NCBI GenBank assembly: GCA_963693315.1
Contig: OY856188.1
Location: 150,004,224 to 150,068,223 of the forward strand
DNA: 64,000 nucleotides
Direction of reading: 5' to 3'
DNA from: Diogma glabrata
Lineage: Eukaryota > Arthropoda > Insecta > Diptera > Cylindrotomidae
Made by a program: the position numbers and the translations under genes. Shown here in pieces: positions 12,494 to 22,860 of this stretch; the first letter of the stretch is position 1, and the number at the start of each line of letters is the position of its first letter. Below the pieces are notes generated by a model that searched no databases, had not been told where the DNA came from, and saw only the letters and a list, made by a program, of their open reading frames with translations.

Positions 12494-13155
12494 TAGAAAA
12501 TTAAATTTCCTACAAAAATGATTCTGTGATTTTTTTTGACATCTGCATATTTTATGAGATATTTGAAAAAATCTACGAATTTTTTAAGAAATCAACTTCG
12601 ACGATTTTGCGGCACGTGTTCTTTTGATTTGAAAAAAAAAAATAGTGCCGTTGTGGTTTTTTGACCACAAAGAATTTTTCTAGGGGGCGTCTCGGAAAAT
12701 TTAGTTTTTAACGACCAGTCTAATATATATATATACAGGGTGAGTTTTTTAAAAATGCCAGGCTTTTATCTCGAGAACCATGCTAGATGGGACAAAATAA
12801 CCCAAGATGGTATTTGTTAAGCGTCGAGGGGGACGTCCAATGGTAATATTGAATGACCTTGAAACTCATAAGTATTGGAGATATATGCCAAAATAGGTTT
12901 TTTTTAAATTAGAACCTATACATTTAATATTTTTTTTAAATTAAGTAAATCAAACTACACACTTTTTGCCTACAAAATTTTTTTGTAAAGTGTACGATTT
13001 TGTAGATATGATGAAAATTGATTTGCACTAAAGCAAACGTGTCTTCGCTAAGTTCTTCAGAAAAAAAATAAAATTTCAATAAATCAAAAAAAAAACAACG
13101 AAAATCAATTTCACGCAGTAGACCACGATGCAATAATATTTAAATAAATGAATGG
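12494..13155. other. Unassigned intronic DNA, possible transposon terminus
   Basis: TACAGGGTGAGTTTTTTAAA at 12734 resembles the ends of insect DNA transposons that begin CAGGGTG. I could not find its partner before the gap, so no element is called. Confidence 0.3.
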
Positions 13156-13355
13156 NNNNNNNNNNNNNNNNNNNNNNNNNNNNNNNNNNNNNNNNNNNNN
13201 NNNNNNNNNNNNNNNNNNNNNNNNNNNNNNNNNNNNNNNNNNNNNNNNNNNNNNNNNNNNNNNNNNNNNNNNNNNNNNNNNNNNNNNNNNNNNNNNNNNN
13301 NNNNNNNNNNNNNNNNNNNNNNNNNNNNNNNNNNNNNNNNNNNNNNNNNNNNNNN
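13156..13355. other. Assembly gap, 200 N
   Basis: Exactly 200 unknown bases, most likely a scaffold gap of conventional size. It sits between unassigned DNA and a minisatellite. Confidence 0.99.
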
Positions 13356-13540
13356 AAAACCTCAATTGTAATTCAGAAAGCGTCAATTGTAATTCAGAAA
13401 GCGTCAATTGTAATTCAGATTAGACAATTGTCATTCAGAAACCATCAATTGTAATTCAGAAAATGTCAATTGCAATTCAGATTAGTCAATTGTAATTCAG
13501 AAAACGTCAAATTCAAATTAGTCAATTTTAATTCAGAAAA
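13356..13540. repeat. Minisatellite, unit about 21-22 bp
   Basis: Repeats of GTCAATTGTAATTCAGAAA with variants. The same unit resumes at 15247-15303 beyond a family R element, so that element appears to have inserted into this array. The array probably extends into the gap. Confidence 0.85.
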
Positions 13541-15246
13541 TATGGAGGGGCTTAAATCTCACAGCTCTAAGATATCAAGACTTCGGTCTGGGTTAAGGAT
13601 TTTTATATAGTTTTCAGCAAAAAACTTTTATGAGGACATGGTTTTTAGTTTTGGGCAGCGATGTATATCAAACATAACTCTTTGTTAAAGTACAAGTATT
13701 TTTTATCTCTGTTTAGAAATTTATTACAGAACTAACACAAAACATCAATACGTTGCCGGAAAATTATAACAGATCATAAATTAACATAATTTAGTGAAAA
13801 GATGATGCACTCAGCAAACTACTCAAAAACCTCTCCATTTAACGTTTCAAGAAAATATTACAAAATCACAAATTCATATTTCTTTCAAAACTTCAAAAAT
13901 GTTGTTAAATTAAATAAAATCAAACTTTTTTCAAAATTCCAAAAATATTCCAAAAATTAGAATAAAATCAAATATTTAAACGTTTTCTAAATTCCAATAA
14001 TATTCCAAAAATTCTTAAAAATTCAAACTTCCAAAATTCTAAAAATATTGCAAAATATTTAAAATTGAAATTTTTTTCAAAATTCCAAAAATTATAATAA
14101 AAATCAAAAATTAAAAATTTTTCAAATTTTTCTAAAAATATTCAAAAAATTCTTGCAAAATTAAAACTTTTTTCAAAATTCTAAAAATTATTACAAAATC
14201 AAAAATACAAACTTTTTTCAAAATTACAAAAATATTTCAAAAACTATAACAAATTCAAAAATTTCCATGTCCAATTTCATTTTCAATTACATTTACGTCA
14301 TAAAAATAGCTACATTTTTTTTTCCAAAAAATTGGCTAAAAAAAATAAATGAAATCATTTTTTGACACACTTGACATTATTTTTTTGACAAACTTATAAT
14401 GCCATAATTCTCTATAATAATAATAAAATTTCATGTCATACAAACTATTAATTTTATTTTTTTCTAAAAAAATTGGGTAAAAAATAAATAAAAACCTTTC
14501 TTTTGACACGCTTGACAACATTTTTTTGACAAACTTATAATGCCATAATTCTCAATAATAATAATAAAATTTCATTTCAAACAATTAATTTTATTTTTTT
14601 CCAAAAAATTGGGTAAAAAAATAAATAAAAATCTTTCTTTTGACAAACTTGACAACATTTTTTTTGACAAACTTATAATACCATAATTCTCCATAATAAT
14701 AATAAAATTTCATTTCAAAACAAACACTTAATTTTATTTTTTTTCCAAAAAATTGGGTAAAAAAATAAATAAAAATATTTCTTTTGACACACTTGACAAC
14801 ATTTTTTTTGACAAACTTATAATGCAATAATCTAGTTTTTGATCTCACATACCAATCCCTACCATCAAGATTTCTCCAAATTCAATGTTCCTATTCGTAA
14901 TCACTTGAAATGAACCAAAATGTGCCAAAAATATGAAAATATGCTGTTTTTGACACACTTAATGATTTTTTTGACACACTTCCGGTACAGTTATCGAACA
15001 CAGCGTCCTTTCGGACCTGTCCCTTGAGTATACCTATTTTTAGAAAGAAAAAAAAATTTTTGAAATTCCTCCAGCGGTTTTCCCTGCAGCGTAGGGTGCA
15101 ATGACATACGGACGGACAGACAGACATACATGTTTTTTTGCTTTTTTAGAATAGTAGTCCTAAAACGTCGAGAAATGCCAAAAAAGTGGGGGTAAGAATT
15201 TCACTTTTGGCTCATGAGTGTAATACTTAGGTCTTTCAGACCGAAG
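13541..15246 (+). mobile_element. Non-coding repeat family R, longest copy
   Basis: The start (GGAGGGGCTTAAATCTCACA, then ACTTCGGTCTGGGTTAAGGA) and the end (AATACTTAGGTCTTTCAGAC, then CGAAGT) recur at 57630-58856. Partial copies lie at 23275-23578, 53400-53912, 54124-54550 and 61390-61908. ACTTCGGTCTG near the left end and CAGACCGAAGT at the right end form an 11-bp perfect inverted pair. The interior has AAATTCCAAAAATATT tracts, tandem units (listed separately), and a GACGGACAGACAGACATACA block near the right end. No ORF was found. Confidence 0.7.
14325..14850. repeat. Tandem repeat inside family R, about 140 bp x 3.6
   Basis: The unit contains AAAAAATTGGGTAAAAAATA, a TTTTGACACACTTGACAACA block, ACAAACTTATAATGCCATAA and an AATAATAATAAAATTTCAT block. 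Copies start near 14325, 14466, 14602 and 14745. The 58.2-kb family R copy has fewer units. Confidence 0.8.
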
Positions 15247-15305
15247 TAAATGTCAATTGTACTTCAGAAAACGTCAATTGTAATTCAGAAAACGTCAATT
15301 GTGAT

Positions 15306-16790
15306 AAAGAAAAGTCGGTCAAGTAAGAATAAAATTCGCTCGCCGAGGGTTCCGTGAATATAGAAGAACAAACTGACAAAAACAATTTATATAAAGTTGT
15401 ATTGTAGAATATAATTAACACTGTTTGCCGTTGGCACTTGGCGTAAGTTTTCAAATAACATAATGTCAATCTCTTGTTACTTTACGCAACTAACTTATTT
15501 AATAAGTTATTTGCGTAAAGTACCAAGAGATTGACATTATGTTATTATGTTGTAGAGTTTTTATATTGCCAGACCATAGGCACATAAAAATAATTTTTTT
15601 TCTATATCAACTGTTAAAACGTGCTTTTATGAACTAAAATTAGAGGGAAAAGTTGCACTTTACCATCAAGGGTAGATAAAGTAGTACTTTAACAGCAAGG
15701 GTAGATAAGGTATTTTGATATAAGTATTTTGCTGAACAAAAAAAATTGATTTGTTTGTTTATTTATAAAATTCAAAAATTTATCAAAGCCACCTATACTC
15801 ATTTTTTCGTGAAACTGTTTTTTCCTGACACTTTTAAATTACATTTTTATTCGCCTATGTATTAAAGTGTTACTTTATTACTGTGATTTGCGGCCTTAAA
15901 GTGTCACTTTTTAACCATATATTTTGTTGTCATAGCTACGTCCAAAAAAGTAAAAAACATCTGTATTTGTTTAAATTCTATAAAAAATAGAAATTTTTAT
16001 CAAAGCAACCCTTAAATTCAAAATTTCACTATCCAATTAAAATAGTTGTTATCATTTGTTGTCATAGTAATACAATAATTTGGAAAAAATAACAAATATT
16101 TTGTCAAAGGTAACTTGTTCCACATGTTTTTATAATAATATGCAAATTTTTTATTTTAGTTTAGAATAAACATTTTTTTTAAAATATTTTGCTTGCGGCA
16201 AATAAAAAATAGTATATGATGCACGGACGTAAGCTATTTTGGACTTAATGTGGATGCAAATCTCGGCGCCTCGATTTGCAAACTCCACATCCGTCCAAAA
16301 TCTTTAGCTTTACGTCCTAGCATCATAATGTACTATTATCATTGATTTTTCTTCATTTTTTGGTCTTCTTTAACAAATGGTATAGAAAAAAATGTTGTAT
16401 TCCACACGACGATAAAATTTCTTTATCTTCTCGATGCTTATTAGCTAAAATCGCTCTCGAAGATAAAGTGCAATTTTATCCTCTTGTACAATAAATAACT
16501 ATTTTCTTCTTAAATGTCAATAGCAATGTCAATTGAAAATTGATCAAAGATTATACACAAAATGTTACGTCTCGTTAAGTATTAGAGAAAGCAGTTTATG
16601 GTAATTTAAGTGAGATTCAGTTACACCAACTTGTAAAATGTAAATGGTTCAAATTGGAAAATATACATCACCGATTCAATAGTAACCAAACATTATATTT
16701 ATATAGTAACCCGTGCATTTTTCTCAGTTAAAACACTGAATTCATTTCTATAACAATAATTTAAACTTTTAAACAGTTCAAAACACAATT
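15306..16790 (+). repeat. Repeat family Q, copy 2: 5' flank of the Tc1-like element
   Basis: Shared with 6890-7670 in two blocks (see that entry). It holds two strong hairpins. One is at 15449-15545, made by AACATAATGTCAATCTCTTG and its complement around TTATTTAATAA. The other is at 16216-16328, made by GATGCACGGACGTAAGCTA and a diverged complement. Tandem blocks of AAGGGTAGATAA lie near 15665-15712. The family Q sequence runs straight into the RING-finger ORF. Confidence 0.5.
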
Positions 16791-16817
16791 TTTGCATAAC
16801 TTCATAAAAATGAAACT

Positions 16818-17036
16818 TAAGGAAAATTGCGCAATTTGCCAATCTGGAATGACAGGAAATCCAGTAGTACGATTGCTGCCATGTCTACATTTGTTCCACA
16901 GTAAGTGTGTGCAACCTTTAAATGATGTTGTAGATATAGTGCTTGTCCTATCTGCAGAACAATAATGTTGGGAAAGGAAGGAAATGTAAGAACAAATTAC
17001 AAAAAAAATAACGGAAAAGAGCGTGAAAGGAAAGTA
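16818..17036 (+). pseudogene. RING-H2 finger ORF, frameshifted
   Basis: The ATG at 16810 opens MKLKENCAICQSGMTGNPVV, then RLLPCLHLFHSKC. This gives CxxC, CxH, HxxC of a RING-H2 finger with normal spacing. The last pair, CPICRT, lies at about 16943 but in another frame, so a frameshift of about one base separates it from the first part. RING-H2 fingers usually bind zinc and recruit ubiquitin E2 enzymes. It precedes the transposase remains by only about 60-100 bp. It could belong to the transposon or be a captured host exon; I cannot tell which. The ORF is broken, so activity is unlikely. Confidence 0.65.
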
Positions 17037-17094
17037 AACTGTTTTATTGCGTAATATTGGATGCAGTCCAGTATTAACAAAATGTTGCCAAAAG

Positions 17095-17504
17095 GTGGTA
17101 CGAATCAAATTGATTTGATGGTTTCGTAGATAGAAGAAGACTGTAACATAACATCAAACCAATTAAAAGACAAGGTCATGAGTAAATTAAACAAATGGTC
17201 GTCCGTGTCAACTGTAGGCAGTTACTTAGAAGGTAGACTGTTCACTACAAAAAGAGTACACATTGAACCTGTTACAATGAATTCTGATGCGAACAAAACG
17301 AAACGAGCTGAATACGTACAATGCTAGTACCAGAACATACAGCAAGGGAAACAAGCTGTTTGGATGGATGAAACAAATTTTAATTTGTTTTGTCGTCAAA
17401 CGAGAGGCCGTGCAAGAGTTGGGAAAAGAGCAGTACAACAACTTCCAGCATCTAGAGGTTCTTACATTCATTTAGTTGGAGCAATTTTAACTACAGGAAC
17501 CGTA
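17095..17504 (+). pseudogene. Tc1/mariner-like transposase, first part (HTH remnant and first DDE motif)
   Basis: Plus-strand coding similarity with stops near 17130 and 17325. It includes QLKDKVMSKLN, SYLEGRLFTTKRVHIEPVTM, and the catalytic-core block VWMDETNFNLFCRQTRGRA, whose Asp is the first D of the DDE/DDD triad, then RGSYIHLVGAI. This matches IS630/Tc1/mariner-type transposases. The frame is interrupted at TA 17503-17504 by a large insertion and resumes at 22424 with the codon phase kept. Confidence 0.8.
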
Positions 17505-17529
17505 CACTGAAAAAAAAGTTGAAGTAATG

Positions 17530-18470
17530 ACAACCTCATCTCGAAGCTGGCAGTTTATTGTTTCCATCTCAATAACAAATTAGCAAAGGCCGAACTGAAA
17601 GTAATTTTTAATGGAAAAGTGCTAAAACACAATCATTGTCCAAAACTTCTCGGAGTTCATTTAGACCGATCACTAACTTATAATCAACACCTCACAAAAA
17701 CTTCTGCGAAACTGCGAACAAGAAATAATCTAATTCAGAAATTAACGGCCACTTCATGGGGAGCATCGGCTCATGTGTTGAGAACAAGTGTACTCGGTTT
17801 AGTATACCCAAGTTTGATGTTCAATTGAATGAATCAATGCGATTAATAACAGGAACAATTCAATCAACTCCGTTATACTGGCTACCGGTATTGTCAAACA
17901 TCGCTCCACCACATCTACGACGTCAACAAGTACTATTAAGAGAATACCGGAAAATTATGAGCAACCAGGAATTACCAATTCATGCTGACATTAACATTAA
18001 TTTCCCATCAAGACATATTAACATAGACAGACAGACATAAGACATATTAACGACAAATGGTTAGAAGACTGTGAAAAATACTGCACCTATCCAATGGCAA
18101 CCAATGAAAGAAAACAACAGAAATGAATATCCATCTGGATTCGACCTTCCTAGGAATTTATGGTGCACTTTGAACAGAATACGAACGAATCATGGGAAAT
18201 GCAACAATTCTTTTCATAAGTGGGGCTTAATCGATTCACCTGAATGCGAATGCAATTACATAAAACAAACGATCAACCATATTGTCTTTGAATGCCCGTT
18301 ATACTCTTATGGCGGTGATATAATTGAATTCATACAACTATCTGATAATGCTATCACCTGGATGGAACAATTGAACTTACGAATTTGAAATCGGTATTGG
18401 ATAAAATAATTGTTTTTTTCTTGCAATCCATACGATAAATAAATAATTATTCAAACAAAGAAAAAATATT
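17530..18470 (+). mobile_element. Non-LTR retrotransposon fragment, family K, 5'-truncated
   Basis: Coding similarity to the region downstream of the reverse transcriptase palm: FHLNNKLAKAELKVIFNG, then LLGVHLDRSLTYNQHL, then MRLITGTIQSTPLYWLPVLS, then WCTLNRIRTNHGKCNNSFHK, and an HxxxxC-type end (NHIVFECPLY) with a stop near 18388. There are at least two frameshifts. Two other copies of this family lie at 45590-47225 and 58890-61380. The superfamily is EN-RT non-LTR (Jockey/I-like, not resolved). Confidence 0.8.
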
Positions 18471-18588
18471 TGCAAACAATTTCACCGTAATTGGGACAAC
18501 TACATGAAAACATTTTCATGACAAGGGCATGACGTTTATTTAAAATATAAAGTGTTATATCCAATATAACACTAGTTGAATAAAATTA

Positions 18589-18776
18589 ATCAAAGCGATG
18601 CGGTAGATCGCTGTTCGTGAAAAAAAAAAATAGCGATTACCACTTTGCTTTATTTACGCTGAACCTAGTAGACATAACCTCATCAAAGCGATGCGGTAGA
18701 TCGCTGTTCGTGAAAAAAAAAAAATAGCGATTACCACTTTGCTTTATTTACGCTGAACCTAGTAGACATAACCTCA
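18589..18776. repeat. 93-bp tandem duplication
   Basis: Two almost identical units: ATCAAAGCGATGCGGTAGAT, an A-run, TAGCGATTACCACTTTGCTT, and AGTAGACATAACCTC. They differ mainly in the A-run length. Such high identity suggests a recent event. A small palindrome, AGTGTTATATCCAATATAAC, precedes them at 18551. Confidence 0.9.
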
Positions 18777-19238
18777 AAAAAATGATTTGATCTAATGTTG
18801 TTTAACATATATGAACTTATGACGAGTTTTGTAACATAAACTCACCTTTAAATTTTAATTTGAAATAGATTTTGTACAATAAACCGTATACAAAATTAAT
18901 TAAAACATATAAAATTTCGAAAACGATTATTGAAAAATGAAATTTCATATAATAATAAGAATATTAAGATCAAAGCGATTTCCTCCAACAGATTTTGGCT
19001 TGAAGCCATCTATTGTAAGTTTAAAATCTAAATAGCTAAGACACTTTTTTTAAAAATAAAAAATAAAAACATTATAATTTAATCCTTTCTAGGGAAAATA
19101 TGTATCATTTTATTAAAAGTTAGTACTTAAAATCACAATAAAAATATTCCTCATTAAAACTAAATTCTTTTATTTATATCCGTGAAATATATATAAAATA
19201 CATACAATAAATTGATAAGTTGTTTAAGGGAAGCTTAC

Positions 19239-19773
19239 TGTATGAAGATAGGTCAATTTCATCTGGTAGTTTAGTAATGTTAACATCAAATCTATCTTGA
19301 ACTTCGTTTAAAATTTTAGCATCAATTTCATCTGATACATAGGTAATTGCAAGACCTTTGGCACCAAAACGACCCAGCTCTTGCAATCCTGTGTAGGTAA
19401 GTATCGGAATCTTCTGGCATATCATAATTGAATACAATATTTACTCGTTCAATATCCATTCCTCGTCCAAATAAATTTGTTGCAACCAAAATACGCTGAA
19501 AAAAACAAAAATATATTATTATATTAGTTTTTATAACTTAATAGATGTAGCTTACTTTTTGAAAATCTTTAAACTGTTGATATCTTGATAATCGTTCCCC
19601 TTGCACCATTCCTCTATGAATGTCAATAGCGAGGAAATTTTGTTCAGTAACAACTGTGCGTCTAGAAGTTCAAACAATTTTTTCTTTTTCTCAATTTCCT
19701 TCAACTTAACGTAATGCTGTTGTAATCCGTGGAGAGTAAGTTTTGCTTCATCATCGTCTTATACTTCCATCGG
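19239..19773 (-). pseudogene. Fragment of the DEAD-box RNA helicase UAP56 (DDX39B/Hel25E), introns retained
   Basis: Two exon-like blocks survive on the minus strand. 19773-19556 encodes PMEV, a stop, then [20 protein letters not shown], then [16 protein letters not shown] and [13 protein letters not shown]. 19495-19239 encodes [34 protein letters not shown], then [19 protein letters not shown] and [16 protein letters not shown] donors and a TTTTCAG acceptor flank them, so this is a genomic copy and not a retrocopy. Defects are a stop after PMEV, loss of about 24 residues including the helicase motif IV region, and a one-base insertion inside motif VI (HRIARAG/RFG). The N-terminal ATPase half (Walker A, DECD) and the last exon are absent. 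UAP56 itself acts in mRNA export and splicing; this copy cannot. Confidence 0.9.
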
Positions 19774-19849
19774 CTATAAACTAAATTGTGAAGAGAACAA
19801 ATATTATGATAACTGAAATGAATCTCCACACAAAAATTGATTGTTTCCA

Positions 19850-20060
19850 TATACTTATACATAGCTATACATATGATATATATCTATATAGCGCGATTAG
19901 CTATACATATTATATATATATATTTATATATCGCGATTCATAAGAATCGCACTATATAGTATGTATAGCTAATCGCGCTATATAAATATATATGTATAGC
20001 TATGTATATATGAATATGTATATATGTATGAATTATATAAATAAAGCTATGTATATATGA
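19850..20060. repeat. AT-rich palindromic tract
   Basis: TATAGCGCGATTAGCTATAC and GTATAGCTAATCGCGCTATA are exact complements on either side of a smaller TCGCGATTCATAAGAATCGC hairpin, all within runs of ATATAT. Confidence 0.75.
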
Positions 20061-21000
20061 ATATGAAGCAAAATAAAACAAACCCTTTCTTCACAAATAC
20101 TCACCAATATTATTTATTTCAAATTTAAATATTTAAACAACAAAACAAAAAACGATACCAATTAACAATATGATATAAGCATTAAATGCAAGCGCGTAAC
20201 ACTAATAATGTCAAAGTTCGAAATCTGCAAATTAGCGATTTGCAGATTTCGAATTTGTATATTTGCAGCGATTTGCAGATTTTATCGACGAAATGCGCCG
20301 CGAAATCTATCAATATATATAAATAACAATCAAGTATTTATGTTTTATGATGAATATACACACCAAATAAACAAATTTTCACCGTAGCAAGTGGCTAACG
20401 TTTATTTAATCTCATTTTGAAAAATCTTATTTTTAAATATAAACTTCGAAAATTATATAGGTCAACGAAACCTCCAATATCATAAGCCTGCTTCATTTTT
20501 TAGCATAGAAAAAATCGTGAATTTGTAGCGCCATATTGAAATTAAATCTTAATATAAAAAAATTCAAAATATATTTAACATAAAAAAAATTCAAAAACAC
20601 AACATAATCCAATTTCTTGTATATGGCAATGTTCATTGTGTTTTTAGTATGACGTCAATCAAGAAGGCTATGAAGAAGATTGGAGGCTTCGAGGACACCG
20701 AGCTGCATAGTTTTAGTCGATTTTAGTTTTAGTCGATTTGCAGATTTCGGAGAAATGTAATTTATTTGAAATAGTTATATATATAATATAATTTGTGATT
20801 ATATTATTATAATATACATTCAGAAAATATTTGTGTACTGAAAATAAATATTGAAATTAATCTTATTCGATATTCGATAGATTAACCAGGTGAATATTAA
20901 ATCAATGACACTAAAACTAAATCTTTTACTTATATTTATGTTTATAATTCTAGGCTATGTTTAATATCGAAAGGTTATCGAAAACGGATAAACAAATAAC
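20061..21000. other. Unassigned DNA inside the 4.9-kb insertion
   Basis: A palindrome, CGAAATCTGCAAATTAGCG, returns at 20219-20262. A brief stretch of higher GC at 20649-20712 follows TTTTTAG and reads open for about 20 codons. It may be another captured exon scrap, but I could not identify it. Confidence 0.35.
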
Positions 21001-21006
21001 TGTCAA

Positions 21007-21228
21007 CTCTGGACCAAATGGAAAACTTGAGGAGACCCATATTTTGGTTTTCAATTATATGCTCAAGCAATTCGGGTATACTCCTCAAAGAGTTTTATGG
21101 AAATATGCGAAGAAATTCTGGACCAAATAGCAAACATTACGAGACTTATATTTTGGTTTTACATCATATGCTTAAGCAATTCTAGTATACTTCTCAAAAT
21201 ATTTGGTGCCAATATGCGAGGTTCACCC
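21007..21228. repeat. Diverged tandem duplication of about 108 bp
   Basis: CTGGACCAAAT, then CATATTTTGGTTTTC, then ATATGCTCAAGCAATTC, then GTATACTCCTCAAA occurs at 21010 and again, diverged, at 21118. The 81-codon frame crossing it is not recognised as a gene. Confidence 0.65.
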
Positions 21229-21452
21229 AACCAACCCACAGCACTAGATAAATCTTTGGCCCAAATTATATACCTTGCGGATTATTGGGTATGTTGTTTT
21301 TATGAGCGCAGAAAAATTGGAAATAATTCAATCAATCGTTAAAGTTGGTATACTTTTATTATTTATTTCATTATAATCCAAGCCCATAAAATTTATTATT
21401 TACTACAAAAACTCGTGATATCAGCTACAAAAAAACATCAAAAATGTAAATT

Positions 21453-22300
21453 TTAGTTCGTGAAAAAGGTGCAGTTTAAAGTTTAATAATCAAAACTATC
21501 TGTTCAGTACAAAAAGACGTGATATCCTGTGTCAAGTAGAAACGAGTGTAAAACAAAACATTTCCAAATAATTAGGTGTTCTACATGTTTGAAATACTAA
21601 CTTTGTCACTCGGATTAGAGATTAGAATTAGAAACAACTTCAACTAACTAGGTATTAAAACAAAAGTTTCTAGTAAAAATAAAAGTACAAAATAATATTT
21701 ATTTATTTATTTATATTCGAATGCAAATGTGGAATGCGATATTTATACGACGACTGAATCGAGAGAAGTGCGGAACCATCACGAAACCTCAGGACTAACA
21801 GATTACAACTTTAATGAAATTCTGTTCAAATAACATATTCTCAATCTACAAATTAGGGTCTGCAATATAAAATACTAACTAATAAATTAGCTTGCATTTC
21901 TTTTATAGAATTTTCATTTTGTATATAATATTTCACACTAAATAAAAGTCTTAACTGTCACTGAGGTTTTGTGATGGTTCTGCACTTCTCTCGATTCAGT
22001 CGTCGCATAAATATCGCATTCCACATTTGCATTCGAATATAAATAAATAAATAAATATTATTTTGTACTTTTATTTTTACTAGAAACTTTTGTTTTAATA
22101 CCTAGTTAGTTGAAGTTGTTTCTAATTCTAATCTCTAATCCGAGTGACAAAGTTAGTATTTCAAACATGTAGAACACCTAATTATTTGGAAATGTTTTGT
22201 TTTACACTCGTTTCTACTTGACACAGGATATCACGTCTTTTTGTACTGAACAGATAGTTTTGATTATTAAACTTTAAACTGCACCTTTTTCACGAACTAA
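21453..22300. mobile_element. Fold-back with arms of about 340 bp
   Basis: The left arm from TTAGTTCGTGAAAAAGGTGC to about 21795 is complementary to about 21962-22300, ending GCACCTTTTTCACGAACTAA. The two arms are nearly identical, including an ATTT run and a CGATTCAGTCGTCG block. The loop is about 165 bp. No coding sequence. Confidence 0.88.
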
Positions 22301-22423
22301 TAACTATTTCCATGAACAAAATTGTTGAAACAATTTCGTAGTTCTATTCGCCATATCTGCCCGCACGGTGAGGTTGAGACAACCGCATTTCGATTGGAAA
22401 TAGAACCTGTTTTTTTCAGTGTA

Positions 22424-22860
22424 TACATGGAACGCAGAAGGGGTTCATTTACTGCCCAGTTAGCAAACGATTGGGTAGTGGTTTTAATGCAAAATTGACA
22501 AAATATGGGAAATCAACTGGAAGATTTGGTGATTGTGGTGGATAACGCATCTTCTCATTTAAAGGTAGAAAGAGTGATCGATAGTACACCAGCTTCTCTT
22601 TTATGCTTAGGGCCCTATTCTCCGATGCTAAATCCCATTGATAATATTTGGTTTAAGTAAAATATTACACCAAAAGCAACATATGTGTTCCAAACGTTGC
22701 AGGTAATGGCGTAATGGAAAAAAATTAATCTACTTGGAAGATATTATAGATCATGCAACGAACACCATAACTGGGGGTGAATGCGCTTGTGCTGTGCAAC
22801 AGTACAGTTCATCAAGCTAGCGCCTCGTCAATGAATGACATGGCGGTCGGTCGATAATTT
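22424..22860 (+). pseudogene. Tc1/mariner-like transposase, second part (second and third catalytic acidic residues)
   Basis: Resumes the frame broken at 17504: YMERRRGSFTAQLANDWVVV, an in-frame stop near 22490, then VVVDNASSHLKVERVI with the second catalytic Asp and LGPYSPMLNPIDNIWFK. In this family PxLNPxExxW carries the third acidic residue; here it is ID in place of IE, giving a DDD-type or mutated triad. Coding similarity fades after about 22670. Right-end TIRs of the element were not found. Confidence 0.78.

Larger units (their letters stand above)
17505..22421. mobile_element. 4.9-kb TIR-bounded insertion with TA duplication inside the transposase gene
   Basis: The left end is TA then CACTGAAAAAAA. 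The right end is TTTTTTTCAGTG then TA. The 12-bp termini are perfect inverses. Removing the insertion and one TA restores GTA TAC ATG in frame in the interrupted transposase. Inside lie a retroelement fragment (17530-18470), a 93-bp tandem duplication, a UAP56 gene fragment, palindromes and a fold-back at 21453-22300. No transposase of its own is visible, so I infer a non-autonomous element grown by nested insertion and gene-fragment capture. Confidence 0.7.

Noticed and set aside
12734..12760. TACAGGGTGAG as a transposon terminus
   Set aside because: The inverted partner and target duplication were not found; the gap at 13156 prevents a decision.
13356..13540. CRISPR-like array of short repeats
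   Set aside because: The repeats are contiguous and lack unique spacers; this is a minisatellite in an animal genome.
20649..20712. Higher-GC stretch, open for about 20 codons, after TTTTTAG
   Set aside because: Too short to assign; it could be a captured exon scrap but neither strand gives a recognisable product.
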